Source: Francisella salimarina
Lineage (GTDB): Bacteria; Pseudomonadota; Gammaproteobacteria; Francisellales; Francisellaceae
DNA length: 64,000 nt
Direction of reading: 5' to 3'
NCBI RefSeq assembly: GCF_007923265.1
Contig: NZ_VOJA01000001.1
Coordinates: 434,001 to 498,000 of the forward strand
Below, in pieces: positions 1 to 10,272 of the stretch (its first letter is position 1; the number at the start of each line of letters is the position of its first letter). Both the position numbers and the translations under genes were made by a program. Under the pieces are notes generated by a model. The model was not told the DNA's origin and made no database searches. It worked only from the letters and a program-made list of their open reading frames with translations.

Positions 1-1001
1 GCTAGCATATATACCCCCAGGCAAAATCCAAATACAAACAATAATGCTCCTGAAATTCCGGGAGTGAGCTTAAATTGTAAAACCAAAGCCAAACAAATTG
101 TTGCAATTATATGGAAAATGACCATAATCTTAACTCTACTATCAAATTTCTCAGAAAGCTTACCAATAACAGGAGAGCCTATAGCAAGTCCAAGAAACAT
201 CATAGATACAATAAATGAAGCTTCTTTAGCAGGAATTCCATATAACTCCCTGAAGTAGTTATTACCCCAAATACCACCAAAAACATCTATCGTTGTAAAT
301 GTTAATCCCGTATATAGTGTAAGGTACCAATTATTCTTGTTCATAAGTACCTTTTTTATACCAGCGAGAGTTCCTGTATTCCCTCTAGTATCATTAGCAA
401 ATGATGCTTCAGGGTTATAGTCTCTTACCAAGGCAAGATATAGCAAAGCCATAACTATACTAAAGCATGCATAACCAATTAAGGCCCTATGCCATGACCC
501 TGTAATTTCAATAAGATAAACAAGCGGAACTTGTCCTAGCAAAGCTCCCAGCATTGCAGCAGTCATCAAAAAACTACAAACAAAGGCGAATTTACGTGGA
601 TCGAACCAAACTGCTGCTGCTTTAATATAACCAACAGTAGCAAAAGATGCTCCTATTCCAATCATTAATCGAGAAACACAGCCAAGCGCAAAACTATGAA
701 TATCTGCCGAAAGAACAAATAATATTAGTCCAATTGCAGAAAGAATCAGTGAAAAAAAACTGACTTTTCTAAACCCTAACTTGTCTATAATTGGGCCGGC
801 TACAAAAAACTGACAAAATACTACTGACCACAAAAATAGCGATACCATAGCACTCATTTCTGTAGCATTTATCGAAAAACTAGTCATCAGCTCATTTGCT
901 ATAAGACTAGGAGATACATTCATTATGTATTTATCAATCAGTAAAAATGAGCTCAGACCCACAACTATCCAAGCATAACCTTTTATATTATGTAACTTCA
1001 T
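1..1001 (-). CDS. MFS transporter, 3' end beyond the window
   Basis: An open frame starts at the ATG at 999-1001 and runs off the left edge, giving 333 visible residues. The translation is a hydrophobic major facilitator protein with an N-terminal helix near residues 10-30, a loop resembling the MFS signature after helix 2 ([11 protein letters not shown], about residues 69-79) and a polar central loop near residue 200. Its ATG overlaps the hisS stop as ATGA, so it is probably the last gene read from the rimP-hisS operon. It resembles the phagosomal transporter (Pht) type of MFS proteins that are numerous in Francisella and Legionella, but the substrate cannot be read from sequence. The C-terminal helices are outside the window. 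Confidence 0.8.
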   Translation of the reverse strand, partial: MKLHNIKGYAWIVVGLSSFLLIDKYIMNVSPSLIANELMTSFSINATEMSAMVSLFLWSVVFCQFFVAGPIIDKLGFRKVSFFSLILSAIGLILFVLSADIHSFALGCVSRLMIGIGASFATVGYIKAAAVWFDPRKFAFVCSFLMTAAMLGALLGQVPLVYLIEITGSWHRALIGYACFSIVMALLYLALVRDYNPEASFANDTRGNTGTLAGIKKVLMNKNNWYLTLYTGLTFTTIDVFGGIWGNNYFRELYGIPAKEASFIVSMMFLGLAIGSPVIGKLSEKFDSRVKIMVIFHIIATICLALVLQFKLTPGISGALLFVFGFCLGVYML

Positions 1002-2272
1002 ATAACTATTTTTTCTAGAAAATTTATTAATTCATTCAAATGAATTTGCTCTTGCGGCTTATCTTGTTGTAAATATTTCACACCAACAGCTTGTTGCAAC
1101 AGTTCATCCTGACCAATTATCACAGCAATTTTAGCACCAGACTTATCTGCCTTCTTAAACTGCGACTTAAAGCTACCGAATTTCAAATCCATACCTACCT
1201 TTAGCATAGGTAACTCTTGGCGTATACTCTCAACCGTCAGCAACGATCTATGCAACTGACTACTATCTAGCACGAAAAAAACATCACAAGCATCATTATC
1301 TAGAGGAAGCTTACCTTCACTTTCAAGTAAAAGTATTAATCGCTCTAGACCAATAGCAAAGCCGATAGCACCAGTTTTTTGACCACCTAAGTTTTCTACT
1401 AAATTATCATAACGACCACCAGCGCATACTGCTGCTTGAGCACCCAACTGATCTGTAGTCCATTCAAAAACCAATCCGCTATAATAATCTAGACCTCTGA
1501 CTAGCTTCTGATTAACTTTATATCCAACCCCTAGATTATCAAGGTACTCACATGTTTGTTTAAGCTTAAGCAACGAGTCTTTGTCAATAAAATCAATAAG
1601 CTTAGGAGCATTCAGCAATATCTGTTGAGTTTGCTCATTCTTAGAGTCGAGTATTCTCAGAGGATTCTTATCCAACCTCTTGATAGAATCTTCATCCAGT
1701 TGAGCATGATATGGTTTTAGATACTCTAACAGTGCTTTAGTATATTCTTGTCTATCAGAACTAGATCCCAGACTATTTAACTCCAACTTTACACATCCAG
1801 AAATACCCAGCTCTCTAAATAAGTTCCAGCCAATAGTAAGAATTTCCAAATCTATCGCAATATTATCATAACCATAAGCTTCAACACCAAGTTGATAAAA
1901 TTGTCTATACCGACCTTTTTGAGGTCTCTCATAGCGAAACATAGGCCCAGAATACCAAAGCTTTTGTGTTTGCCCCCTATTAGCCAAACTATTCTCAATT
2001 ACCATACGCACACAACCGGCCGTACCTTCAGGTCTGAGCGTTAGACTTTCTCCACTTCTATCTAAAAAGTCATATGTTTCTTTTGAAACTATATCTGAAG
2101 TTTCTCCGACACTTCTATGAAATAGCTCACTTTTCTCTAAGACAGGTAGCCTAACTTCATCATAATTATATCTACCAAGAATTGATTTTATTTTTGACTC
2201 TAGAAATTGCCACTTAAAGCTATCAGAAGGAAGAATATCATTAAAGCCACGGATAATAGTAAGTTTGCTCAT
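998..2272 (-). CDS. hisS: Histidyl-tRNA synthetase
   Basis: Class II aminoacyl-tRNA synthetase that charges tRNA-His with histidine. The 424-aa length is normal. Visible motifs are LRPEGT (residues 79-84), the motif 2 arginine region [10 protein letters not shown] (112-121), the histidine-specific block RGLDYYSG (about 259-266) and motif 3 ending in GLERL (about 309-313), followed by the anticodon-binding domain. It starts 7 bp after rbfA and its stop overlaps the start of the MFS gene, so it is in the same transcription unit. Cytoplasmic and essential. Confidence 0.97.
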   Translation of the reverse strand: MSKLTIIRGFNDILPSDSFKWQFLESKIKSILGRYNYDEVRLPVLEKSELFHRSVGETSDIVSKETYDFLDRSGESLTLRPEGTAGCVRMVIENSLANRGQTQKLWYSGPMFRYERPQKGRYRQFYQLGVEAYGYDNIAIDLEILTIGWNLFRELGISGCVKLELNSLGSSSDRQEYTKALLEYLKPYHAQLDEDSIKRLDKNPLRILDSKNEQTQQILLNAPKLIDFIDKDSLLKLKQTCEYLDNLGVGYKVNQKLVRGLDYYSGLVFEWTTDQLGAQAAVCAGGRYDNLVENLGGQKTGAIGFAIGLERLILLLESEGKLPLDNDACDVFFVLDSSQLHRSLLTVESIRQELPMLKVGMDLKFGSFKSQFKKADKSGAKIAVIIGQDELLQQAVGVKYLQQDKPQEQIHLNELINFLEKIVI

Positions 2273-2279
2273 AAGCTAC

Positions 2280-2711
2280 CTACCTTAATTTTTCAACTTT
2301 AGTTTCTGTAACACTATCTTTATAGTTTTCTTGTAATGACTTATCATCTTGTTTAATTATCTTTGAATCAGCATCTAATGCTTGTTGGATTTTTCCTTCC
2401 ATCTCCATTCCGTAATCAAGAGATTTATCATAAATAAATTTAAGATTTGGAACTATTCTAAGATTTAGTGATTTAGCTATAGATGATCTAAAAAAGCCCT
2501 TTGACTTATCAAAAGCTTTAGATATATATTGAGCTTCCTGAGTGTCTAAGCAGGTATAGTATACCTTTGCATAAGATAAATCCTTAGAAAGCTCTATCTC
2601 TGTAATAGTTGCAGTAGCAAGCTTGGGATCTTTAATTTTTGTACGCAATAGTAAAGATATTACTTTTTGTAACTCACTCGCCACTCGTTGCACTCTACCT
2701 TCTGCAGCCAT
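2280..2711 (-). CDS. rbfA: Ribosome-binding factor A
   Basis: Small KH-fold protein of 143 aa that assists late maturation of the 30S subunit and 16S rRNA 5' end processing. The N-terminus ([14 protein letters not shown]) and the central [18 protein letters not shown] segment are typical of the family. It sits 2 bp after infB, the usual nusA-infB-rbfA order. The C-terminal tail after about residue 115 is charged and probably disordered, as in other RbfA proteins. Confidence 0.95.
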   Translation of the reverse strand: MAAEGRVQRVASELQKVISLLLRTKIKDPKLATATITEIELSKDLSYAKVYYTCLDTQEAQYISKAFDKSKGFFRSSIAKSLNLRIVPNLKFIYDKSLDYGMEMEGKIQQALDADSKIIKQDDKSLQENYKDSVTETKVEKLR

Positions 2712-2713
2712 AA

Positions 2714-5236
2714 CTATAACTCCTTAGCAACCTCAATAACTTCAAATACTTCTATCTGGTCACCTTCACGGACGTCATTATAGTTCTTGACACCGATACC
2801 GCACTCCATACCTTTTTTAACTTCATTAGCATCATCCTTAAATCTCTTAAGTGACTCAAGACTACCTTCATAAATAACCACGTTATCTCTCAAGACACGA
2901 ATAGGATTTGTACGTTTAACAGTACCTTCAACTACCATACAACCAGCAATTGAGCCAAATTTAGAAGATCTATAGACTTCCCTAACTTCCGCAATACCAA
3001 TAATTTGCTCTTTCATTTCTGGAGATAGAAGACCAGTCATTGCTTTTTTAACATCATCTATCAAATCATAGATAATATTATAATAACGAAGCTCTACACC
3101 ATCTGTTTCAGCAAGCTTTTTCGCAGCACCATCAGCACGCACATTGAAACCAACAATCACAGCCATAGACGCAACTGCTAGTGTCACATCAGAAGAAGTA
3201 ATAGCTCCAATTCCACTTGCGATAATATCAACCTTAACCTCATCTGTCGAAAGTTTAAGTAAAGACTCTCTAATTGCTTCAACTGAACCCTGCACATCAC
3301 CTTTAAGAATAATTTTAAGAACTTGTTGTTCACCTTCTTTGCCCATATTGCTAAACATATTGGACAACTTAAGTGCTTGCTCTTGAGCTATTTTAGCTTC
3401 TTTCTGTCTTTGAGATCTTTGTGCTGCAAGCTCTTTAGCCTTCTTCTCATTATCAATAACGACTACATCATCACCAGCTGCTGGAACACCAGACAGACCA
3501 AGTATTTCTACAGGAGTAGCTGGACCTGCTGTTTTAATCTTCTTACCTAGATCATCATGCATAGCTCTGACTCTACCGTACTCAGTACCACACAAGATAT
3601 TATCGCCTTGCTTAAGACTACCATTTTGAACCAGTACAGTCGCGACTGGACCACGCCCTTTCTCTAAGCGAGATTCAATAACAACACCTTCAGCCAAGCC
3701 CTCAGCAAACGCCTCTAATTCCAGAACTTCTGATTGTAATAATACAGCATCTAATAGTTCAGCAACACCCTCACCAGTTTTAGCGGAAACATTAGCAAAC
3801 ATAACATCTCCTCCCCAAGATTCTGGAATCACATTACGCTGAGCTAACTCACCAATAACCCTATCTGGATCAGCTTCTGGTTTATCAATCTTATTTACAG
3901 CTACAACAATTGGAACACCTGCTGCTTTAGCATGCTGAATAGCCTCTTCAGTTTGAGGCATAACCCCATCATCTGCGGCAACAACTAGAATCACAATATC
4001 TGTACTTTTAGCACCACGAGCACGCATTGATGTAAATGCCTCATGTCCCGGAGTATCTAAGAATGTAATCGATCCTTTACTCGTTTCAACAGAGTATGCA
4101 CCAATATGCTGTGTTATACCACCTGCTTCTCCTGCTACAACCCTTGCTTTACGTATATAGTCCAACAATGAGGTCTTACCGTGATCCACATGACCCATAA
4201 TAGTCACAACTGGTGCACGAGAAATCTTTTTATGCAAACTTCTATCAACTGTAGTAACGGCTTCTTCAAGAGCATTTTCATTATGTAATGTATACTTATG
4301 ACCCATTTCTTCAACAATCAGAACAGCTGTCTCCTGATCTAATGACTGATTAATCGTAGCCATCACACCCATATTAAACAATACTTTAACAATTTCAGCA
4401 CCTTTTACAGCCATTTTATTAGCTAAATCACTAACTGTAATACCTTCATGTATTTCAACTGTCTTCACTGTATTTTCAACAGGTTTTGTAAACTCTTGTT
4501 TTTTAACTTTAGGAGCTTTTAGTTTACCTTTTTTACTGCCGAACTCATCAAATGAATCCATATCACCTGCAAGCTGCGACAGTTGTCTTGGATTAGCCTT
4601 TTTGAAGCCTTTACCACCAGCTTTTTTAGCCTTTGATTTTCTCTCTTCCTCTTCCCTCTTGTACTTAGTATTACTATTAGCAGGTTCAGAGAAAACTTTC
4701 TTTGTAGCTTTTTTCTTAGCTTGTTTAGCAGCGGCAGACTTTTCATCGTCTTGAGACTTAGCTTCTTGTACCTTAACTTCAGGCATTGATGTGATTTTAA
4801 AGCCACTATCTTTGACAACAGGTTTTGAGACAGGTTTTTCCTGCTTTTGCTGTTCAGCATTAACATGTTGCTCTTGAGCATTCACACTATCAGCTACTTG
4901 ATTTTCTTTACTATCAACTATTGGCTTAGACTCTTCAGTATTAGACTTCTCTACTTTTATATTAGGTTGTTCTTCTACCTTCTTTGCAACTCGTCTCTTT
5001 TTCTTAACTGATACATTTATCTTATGTTTACCATCAAGCTTAAGTGAAGTCACTTTCTTCCTAGCAACTGAATTCTTTGTACTATTAATCTTCTCTAAAA
5101 GAGTCTTCATCTCTTCTGGACTTAAAGTATCTTTTTCACTATTCTTTTCAATACCAAAAGATTTAAGCTGATTCAGCAAAGTGCTTACATCTTTATTTGT
5201 TTGTTGTGCCAACTGCCCAACTGTAATTTCTGCCAT
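2714..5236 (-). CDS. infB: Translation initiation factor IF-2
   Basis: GTPase that brings initiator fMet-tRNA to the 30S subunit and promotes subunit joining. At 840 aa it has the long bacterial form: an N-terminal IF2 subdomain (about 1-50), a Lys/Glu/Ala-rich low-complexity linker (about 60-250), a second N-domain, then the GTPase core with G1 GHVDHGKTS (about 347-355), DTPGHE and NKID, and the C-terminal beta-barrel domains. It lies between nusA and rbfA, and the initiator tRNA it recognises is the first gene of this cluster. Confidence 0.97.
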   Translation of the reverse strand: MAEITVGQLAQQTNKDVSTLLNQLKSFGIEKNSEKDTLSPEEMKTLLEKINSTKNSVARKKVTSLKLDGKHKINVSVKKKRRVAKKVEEQPNIKVEKSNTEESKPIVDSKENQVADSVNAQEQHVNAEQQKQEKPVSKPVVKDSGFKITSMPEVKVQEAKSQDDEKSAAAKQAKKKATKKVFSEPANSNTKYKREEEERKSKAKKAGGKGFKKANPRQLSQLAGDMDSFDEFGSKKGKLKAPKVKKQEFTKPVENTVKTVEIHEGITVSDLANKMAVKGAEIVKVLFNMGVMATINQSLDQETAVLIVEEMGHKYTLHNENALEEAVTTVDRSLHKKISRAPVVTIMGHVDHGKTSLLDYIRKARVVAGEAGGITQHIGAYSVETSKGSITFLDTPGHEAFTSMRARGAKSTDIVILVVAADDGVMPQTEEAIQHAKAAGVPIVVAVNKIDKPEADPDRVIGELAQRNVIPESWGGDVMFANVSAKTGEGVAELLDAVLLQSEVLELEAFAEGLAEGVVIESRLEKGRGPVATVLVQNGSLKQGDNILCGTEYGRVRAMHDDLGKKIKTAGPATPVEILGLSGVPAAGDDVVVIDNEKKAKELAAQRSQRQKEAKIAQEQALKLSNMFSNMGKEGEQQVLKIILKGDVQGSVEAIRESLLKLSTDEVKVDIIASGIGAITSSDVTLAVASMAVIVGFNVRADGAAKKLAETDGVELRYYNIIYDLIDDVKKAMTGLLSPEMKEQIIGIAEVREVYRSSKFGSIAGCMVVEGTVKRTNPIRVLRDNVVIYEGSLESLKRFKDDANEVKKGMECGIGVKNYNDVREGDQIEVFEVIEVAKEL

Positions 5237-5271
5237 TTCCCTCTCCTTTGTACTATTTTGATTCGTACTTC

Positions 5272-6741
5272 CTATTCAAACCAAGGGGCTCTTGCTTGCA
5301 TTATCAAATCTGTTGCTTGTTTTTCATCAATAGCAACAATATCAAGCAACTCATCTACAGATAGCTCTGCTAGATTTTCCATTGTTACTACATTATTTTG
5401 AGCTAACTTATTAGCCAGCTCCGAATCCATACCTTGCATATTAAGCAAGTCTTCAGCAGGCTTCTTACCACCCAACGCCTGAGATAATATTACAGCTTTT
5501 GCTCTCTCTTGAAGTTCATCTACTATCTCTTCATCAAAACCTTCAATCTCTAGCAACTCATCTCTATCAAGATACGCTAAATCTTCCAATGTTTCGATAC
5601 CTTCTTCGATTAACACTAGTGCAAAGTCATGATCAATATCCAATGCATCCACAAACTTTTCAACTATCGTCATTTGTTTCTCTTCTTGCTCAGTATCAGA
5701 TAAAACATTTATCTTCCAACCAATAAGAGCACTCGCCAATCTAACATTAACCCCATTCTTACCAATAGCTTTTGATAGGCTTTCTTGCTTAACTACGATA
5801 TCCATTGAGCTAGTTTCTTCATCAACATTTACTTCCAAGATATCTTCAGAGTCAACTGGTGACAAAGAGTTGATTGCATATTGAACCATATCCTCATCCC
5901 ATAGAATAACATCTACCTTTTCACCATTTAGCTCACTCATAATAGAGTGTATTCTAGATCCTCTAACACCAACACAAGCACCACATGGATCTATTCTCTG
6001 ATCATTACTTTTAACTGTTACCTTTGATCTAAAACCTGGTTCACGAACAACATTTACTACGTTTATCAGCTCTTCTTCTACTTCAGGAACCTCAAGCTTA
6101 AACAATGCCTTAAGCATCATATTGCTAGCACGACTAAGCATGACTGTGCTTGGTTTGCCAAACTCATCAACCTCGACATTCTCAACACATGCTCTAATTT
6201 TATCACCAACACGGAATCTTTCTCTCGAAATCAAGTCTTTTTTAGGTAGGATACCTTCTGCGTTATTACCAAGATCGATAACAAGGATCTCATAGGTTGC
6301 TCTTTTAACCTCTCCGTAAACAATATCACCAATTTTACTTTGATAAAATTTAGCTGTTTTCTCTCTTTCAAAATTTTTGATTTTTTTCATTAAAATCTGT
6401 TTTGCCATAGTAGCAGCAATACGCCCATATTCTTTGACCTCGACAGACTCACGTATTACGTCACCAGCTTTAACATCATAGCCCTTTTCTTGTGCCACGT
6501 CTTCATAAAGCTCTTTTGAATAATCAATCAAATCCTCATCTTCAGAGACGATATGCCAAACTCGATCTGCCTTAAAATCTCCTGTAACTCTATCGATTTT
6601 AACTTCGATATTCATGTGCTCATCAAGCTCTTTTTTAGTTATAATAGCCAATGCTTCTTCCATAGCCTCGAACAAAAGATCTTTTGAAATATCTTTTTCA
6701 TTTGCTACAGTCTCTAATACTAACAATAATTCTTTGCTCAT
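5272..6741 (-). CDS. nusA: Transcription termination/antitermination factor NusA
   Basis: RNA polymerase-binding elongation factor that modulates pausing, intrinsic termination and antitermination. The 489-aa protein shows the N-terminal polymerase-binding domain, an S1 domain (about 130-200), KH1 with [11 protein letters not shown] and KH2 with [13 protein letters not shown], then two C-terminal acidic helix-hairpin-helix repeats, as in the long gammaproteobacterial form. It follows rimP by 15 bp and precedes infB by 35 bp. In E. coli this operon is autoregulated by NusA at internal terminators. The hairpin at 7246-7268 may play the same part here. Confidence 0.97.
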   Translation of the reverse strand: MSKELLLVLETVANEKDISKDLLFEAMEEALAIITKKELDEHMNIEVKIDRVTGDFKADRVWHIVSEDEDLIDYSKELYEDVAQEKGYDVKAGDVIRESVEVKEYGRIAATMAKQILMKKIKNFEREKTAKFYQSKIGDIVYGEVKRATYEILVIDLGNNAEGILPKKDLISRERFRVGDKIRACVENVEVDEFGKPSTVMLSRASNMMLKALFKLEVPEVEEELINVVNVVREPGFRSKVTVKSNDQRIDPCGACVGVRGSRIHSIMSELNGEKVDVILWDEDMVQYAINSLSPVDSEDILEVNVDEETSSMDIVVKQESLSKAIGKNGVNVRLASALIGWKINVLSDTEQEEKQMTIVEKFVDALDIDHDFALVLIEEGIETLEDLAYLDRDELLEIEGFDEEIVDELQERAKAVILSQALGGKKPAEDLLNMQGMDSELANKLAQNNVVTMENLAELSVDELLDIVAIDEKQATDLIMQARAPWFE

Positions 6742-6756
6742 ACCTAATCCCTCTAT

Positions 6757-7209
6757 CTAACTAAAATCTGGCGAAACTCTAAACTTCTTAAGCTCATCAA
6801 AATCAAAACTGACTTCTTTACCATCATCAAGCTTTAGAGTAACATCATTGCCTTCAACTCTCTCAAGCACACCTTTAAATTTTGTTTGAGACTCAACTGG
6901 TGTTAAAGTAACTGCCTTAACATTAAATCCTATCAAAGCTTGTGCTTGAATAATATTAAAAATTTGGCGATTCATACCCGGAGAAGATACTTCTAGAACA
7001 TACTTATCTGAGATAGGATCTTCCACATCAAAAATTGCACTCACCTCTTTACTTACAACCTGACAGTCATCAACTGAAACACCATTCTCATGATCAATAA
7101 AGATACGTATTGTAAGCTTACCAGTACCTACAACCTCTATTCCCCATAAAATATAGCCTAAATCAGCTGTGATGGGTTCTACTATTTCATACAAATCATC
7201 TAGTAACAT
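6757..7209 (-). CDS. rimP: Ribosome maturation factor RimP
   Basis: Assembly factor for the 30S subunit, here 150 aa, with the two-domain fold typical of the family (N-terminal region with GIEVVGTGKLTIRIFID, then the segment EVSSPGMNR). I place the start at the ATG at 7207-7209 because a good ribosome site (AAGGGG, minus strand 7215-7220) lies 5 bp upstream. A GTG two codons earlier overlaps that site. It is the first protein gene after the initiator tRNA. Confidence 0.93.
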   Translation of the reverse strand: MLLDDLYEIVEPITADLGYILWGIEVVGTGKLTIRIFIDHENGVSVDDCQVVSKEVSAIFDVEDPISDKYVLEVSSPGMNRQIFNIIQAQALIGFNVKAVTLTPVESQTKFKGVLERVEGNDVTLKLDDGKEVSFDFDELKKFRVSPDFS

Positions 7210-7245
7210 TTTCACCCCTTAGATTTTGCATACCCTCTAGATAGC

Positions 7246-7268
7246 AAAAAGGCCCTTGAAGGGCCTTT
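7246..7268 (-). terminator. Intrinsic terminator or attenuator between tRNA-fMet and rimP
   Basis: A perfect 8-bp stem, AAAGGCCC and GGGCCTTT with a 5-nt loop, is followed on the minus strand by a run of T residues. It lies 16 bp past the tRNA 3' end and about 36 bp before rimP. Little room is left for a separate rimP promoter, so partial readthrough from the tRNA promoter is likely. Confidence 0.8.
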
Positions 7269-7284
7269 ATAAAATAAAAACTTT

Positions 7285-7361
<77 letters not shown>

Positions 7362-7374
7362 TCTATGAGAATAT

Positions 7375-7402
7375 ATAATAACAACATTTCAGTGGATGTC
7401 AA
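7375..7402 (-). promoter_or_regulatory. Sigma70 promoter of the initiator tRNA
   Basis: On the minus strand a consensus -35 TTGACA (7397-7402) is followed after 16 bp by -10 TATTAT (7375-7380). The expected start is a few bases before the tRNA 5' end at 7361. It is one of the strongest promoter matches in the window and probably drives rimP-hisS by readthrough as well. Confidence 0.8.
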
Positions 7403-7423
7403 GCCTTATAATAATCTCTTTTT

Positions 7424-8458
7424 TTAAATACTAAACTCTCTTATAGCATCTATCATAACTTTTACATTGTCAGGGTCAATATCAGGATATATCCCATGAC
7501 CTAAATTTACAATATAATTATTCAGCTTATCTAACTGGATAAACTCCATACTTTTCTTAACCGTACTTCTGATACTATCAGGTGTGCCATACAAGAATGC
7601 CGGATCAAAATTGCCTTGCAGAACCTTACCTACACCTATCCTATGGCGTGCTTGATCTAGAGTTACACTCCAATCAACACCAACCCCATCACATGACTTA
7701 TCTTTAAACTCCTCAAAAAAGTTTGCCCCTCCTTTTGTGAAGAAAACTACAGGAACATTAGATTTCTGCTTCACATTTTTAGCAATATACTCCATATACT
7801 TTAATGAAAATTCTTTATATTGTTCTAAAGGTAGAATCCCTCCCCAAGTGTCAAAAATCATTAAAGAACTAGCACCGGCTTTGACTTGCTCAAGCAGGTA
7901 AATCACTGTTATATCCGCTAACCTTTGAAGAAGTGCGTGCATCAATTGAGGATTTGCATACATCATTTTTCTTAGTTTATTAAACTGTTTTGAGCCAGAG
8001 CCCTCAATCATATATGCAGCAAGTGTCCATGGACTTCCAGTAAAACCTATAAGAGGTACATTTATAGCAGCCTTCGTAGTTCTAACAGCATTGTAAACAT
8101 ATTCCAAATCACCAACACTATCTTCTGCTGACTTTAACCTATTTAAATCCTTTTCTGACTCAATAGGATCAGAAAATACAGGACCAACTCCCTTGATAAA
8201 TTTCAGATCCATACCCATTGCTTCAGGAATAGTTAAAATATCTGAAAATACAATTGCAGCATCAAGATCATATCTTTCTAGCGGGTGTAGTGCCACCTCA
8301 CAACAAGCATCTGCATTGCGACACATATCCATAAAGTTCTCAAACTTTGATCTTACTGCACGATATTCTGGTAAATATCTACCAGCTTGACGCATTATCC
8401 ATATCGGTGGTTTTTCTAATTTCTCATGCTTAAAAGCATCCAAAAACAACTTTCTCAT
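7424..8458 (-). CDS. hemE: Uroporphyrinogen III decarboxylase
   Basis: Haem biosynthesis enzyme that decarboxylates the four acetate side chains of uroporphyrinogen III to give coproporphyrinogen III, cytoplasmic and cofactor-free. The 344-aa protein carries the N-terminal signature [11 protein letters not shown] (23-33) and the later [13 protein letters not shown] and NLGHGI segments of the active site. It lies 34 bp after comM and is probably the last gene of the ubiK-comM-hemE unit. Confidence 0.97.
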   Translation of the reverse strand: MRKLFLDAFKHEKLEKPPIWIMRQAGRYLPEYRAVRSKFENFMDMCRNADACCEVALHPLERYDLDAAIVFSDILTIPEAMGMDLKFIKGVGPVFSDPIESEKDLNRLKSAEDSVGDLEYVYNAVRTTKAAINVPLIGFTGSPWTLAAYMIEGSGSKQFNKLRKMMYANPQLMHALLQRLADITVIYLLEQVKAGASSLMIFDTWGGILPLEQYKEFSLKYMEYIAKNVKQKSNVPVVFFTKGGANFFEEFKDKSCDGVGVDWSVTLDQARHRIGVGKVLQGNFDPAFLYGTPDSIRSTVKKSMEFIQLDKLNNYIVNLGHGIYPDIDPDNVKVMIDAIREFSI

Positions 8459-8492
8459 ATTTAAAATATACCTTTAAATTTATTGTGAAGGA

Positions 8493-10001
8493 CTATTTAA
8501 AAAACTTGTCCATTTTTCTGTAACCTATAGCTTCTTGGATTGCTAGTTTTTCAATTTTCTTGCATCCGCTTAAATCTGCTATTGTTCGAGCAACTTTGAG
8601 TATTTTATAGTACCCTCTGGCAGATAGTCCAAGCTTTTCTATAGCTAGCGTTAGCATTTTTTTACTTTCTTCATCAAGGTCACAAATCTCGTCTAACTCT
8701 TTACTTGTTAGCATTGAATTTATTTTACCTTGCCTAGTGATCTGGATATCTCTCGCCTTTTTAACTCGCTCCCTAATTATACTACTTTTTTCGCCTCTTA
8801 ACTCTTGATTTGTTAGATCCTCTTTTGCTAGCTCAAGAACCTCAACCTGCAAATCAATTCTATCCAAAAGAGGTCCCGAAAGCTTACTTTGATATCTTCT
8901 AATTGATTGAATTGAATCTGAGCACTCTTTATACTGCGATCCTAAATACCCACACGGACAAGGATTCATAGCAGCTATCAATTGGAAATTCGCTGGATAC
9001 TCTACCTGACACTTTGCTCTAGAAATATTTACAACTCCCGTCTCTAGAGGTTCTCTTAAAACCTCTAGAACCTTACGGTCAAACTCTGGCAACTCATCAA
9101 GGAATAACACGCCATTATGAGCTAAAGATATTTCACCAGGCATAGGGTTGCTACCACCTCCAACCAAAGAAACACCTGAAGAAGTATGATGAGGATGACG
9201 AAATGGTCTTTTATAAAAACTTTCTGCTATCCCTGATTCACCTTTAATTGAAGCAATCATCGCTGATGAAAGGGCTTCTTTCTTGTCTAATGGTGGCAAA
9301 ATAGAATTAAGCCTACTAGCAAGCATAGTCTTACCAGTTCCCGGTGGACCAACTAAAAGAATATTATGACCACCTGCTGCTGCAATTTCCAAAGCGCGTC
9401 TAGCCTGATATTGTCCTTTGACATCTTCTAAATCAGAATACAGTCTCTCAAAGTCAATTTCTTGTAATTGTTCTACCAAAGCTTTATCTTCACCAGACAA
9501 AAAACCTACGATTTCTTTTAGAGTCTCAAAAGAGTAAGCACAAACATCTTCAACTAAAGCAATCTCTTTTTCATTATGAATAGGTATCACAAGTTTTTTG
9601 TTATTCGCAACACACTTAATAGCCATCGGTATCGCACTAGAAATTTTCCTAAGCTCACCACCTAGAGACAACTCTCCAGCAAACTCGAAATCTTCAACAT
9701 TTCTAACAATATTTATTTGGCCTGATGCATATAAAATACCTAATGCTATAGGCAAATCAAATCTTCCACTACTCTTAGGTAAGTCTGCAGGGGCAAGATT
9801 AATTGTGATACGTTTATTTGGAAAATTAAATCCCGAGTTTATGATAGCACTTCTAACACGATCTTTGCTCTCTTTGACAGCTGCTTCTGGTAAGCCTACT
9901 ATTGATAAGCCAGGCAGACCATTTGACAAATGAACTTCTATCGAGACAAGCGGTGCTTCAATACCCAATTGAGCTCGACTTTTTAGAATTGCTAAAGACA
10001 T
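8493..10001 (-). CDS. comM: ComM/YifB family AAA+ protein (Mg-chelatase-like)
   Basis: A 502-aa protein with an N-terminal Lon-protease-like domain (ChlI domain, about 1-190), then an AAA+ Mg-chelatase domain with Walker A GPPGTGKT (218-225), the LFLDELPEF Walker B region, and a C-terminal Mg-chelatase domain (about 400-495). ComM proteins are branch-migration helicases that help integrate DNA during natural transformation (known for Vibrio and others). The start lies 1 bp after the ubiK stop codon, so translation is probably coupled. Confidence 0.93.
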   Translation of the reverse strand: MSLAILKSRAQLGIEAPLVSIEVHLSNGLPGLSIVGLPEAAVKESKDRVRSAIINSGFNFPNKRITINLAPADLPKSSGRFDLPIALGILYASGQINIVRNVEDFEFAGELSLGGELRKISSAIPMAIKCVANNKKLVIPIHNEKEIALVEDVCAYSFETLKEIVGFLSGEDKALVEQLQEIDFERLYSDLEDVKGQYQARRALEIAAAGGHNILLVGPPGTGKTMLASRLNSILPPLDKKEALSSAMIASIKGESGIAESFYKRPFRHPHHTSSGVSLVGGGSNPMPGEISLAHNGVLFLDELPEFDRKVLEVLREPLETGVVNISRAKCQVEYPANFQLIAAMNPCPCGYLGSQYKECSDSIQSIRRYQSKLSGPLLDRIDLQVEVLELAKEDLTNQELRGEKSSIIRERVKKARDIQITRQGKINSMLTSKELDEICDLDEESKKMLTLAIEKLGLSARGYYKILKVARTIADLSGCKKIEKLAIQEAIGYRKMDKFFK

Positions 10002-10002
10002 C

Positions 10003-10197
10003 TCACTCTTTCTCAGCTATTAATTTATCCAGCTTAGCTTCGATCTGCTCTAATTTTTGACGTGTTTTCAAAAGAATTTTTTTCTGTATTTCAAACTCTT
10101 CTCTACTCACCACATCAAGTTTTTTTAAACTTTTATTAATAATATTATCTTTCGAGTTTTTGATTACATCATTGATTGGACCTAAAATTTCTTTCAT
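10003..10197 (-). CDS. ubiK: Ubiquinone biosynthesis accessory factor UbiK (YqiC/BMFP family)
   Basis: A 64-aa protein with an N-terminal amphipathic stretch and a C-terminal coiled coil (about residues 35-62, SREEFEIQKKILLKTR), the pattern of the BMFP domain. UbiK binds UbiJ and membrane lipid to help the aerobic ubiquinone biosynthesis complex. It sits between the nuo operon, whose product reduces ubiquinone, and comM. UbiK next to comM is common in gammaproteobacteria. Confidence 0.85.
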   Translation of the reverse strand: MKEILGPINDVIKNSKDNIINKSLKKLDVVSREEFEIQKKILLKTRQKLEQIEAKLDKLIAEKE

Positions 10198-10229
10198 AGA
10201 AAAACAGCATTAAATTATCTTTACATAAA

Positions 10230-10258
10230 AGTATAAAAGTTATGACAAGAATAGGCAA
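10230..10258 (-). promoter_or_regulatory. Predicted sigma70 promoter for ubiK-comM-hemE
   Basis: Minus strand -35 TTGCCT (10253-10258), 17-bp spacer, -10 TATACT (10230-10235), about 30 bp before the ubiK ATG. It lies in the 75-bp gap after nuoN and separates the two transcription units. No clear terminator is visible for nuoN. Confidence 0.6.
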
Positions 10259-10272
10259 TAAACTATTGAAAC

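Noticed and set aside
64-258. 64-codon plus-strand frame at the left edge
   Set aside because: It is antisense to the MFS transporter, whose minus-strand frame is open over the whole region.
4519-4881. 120-codon frame on the same strand as infB, other phase
   Set aside because: It comes from the Lys-rich linker of infB read out of frame.
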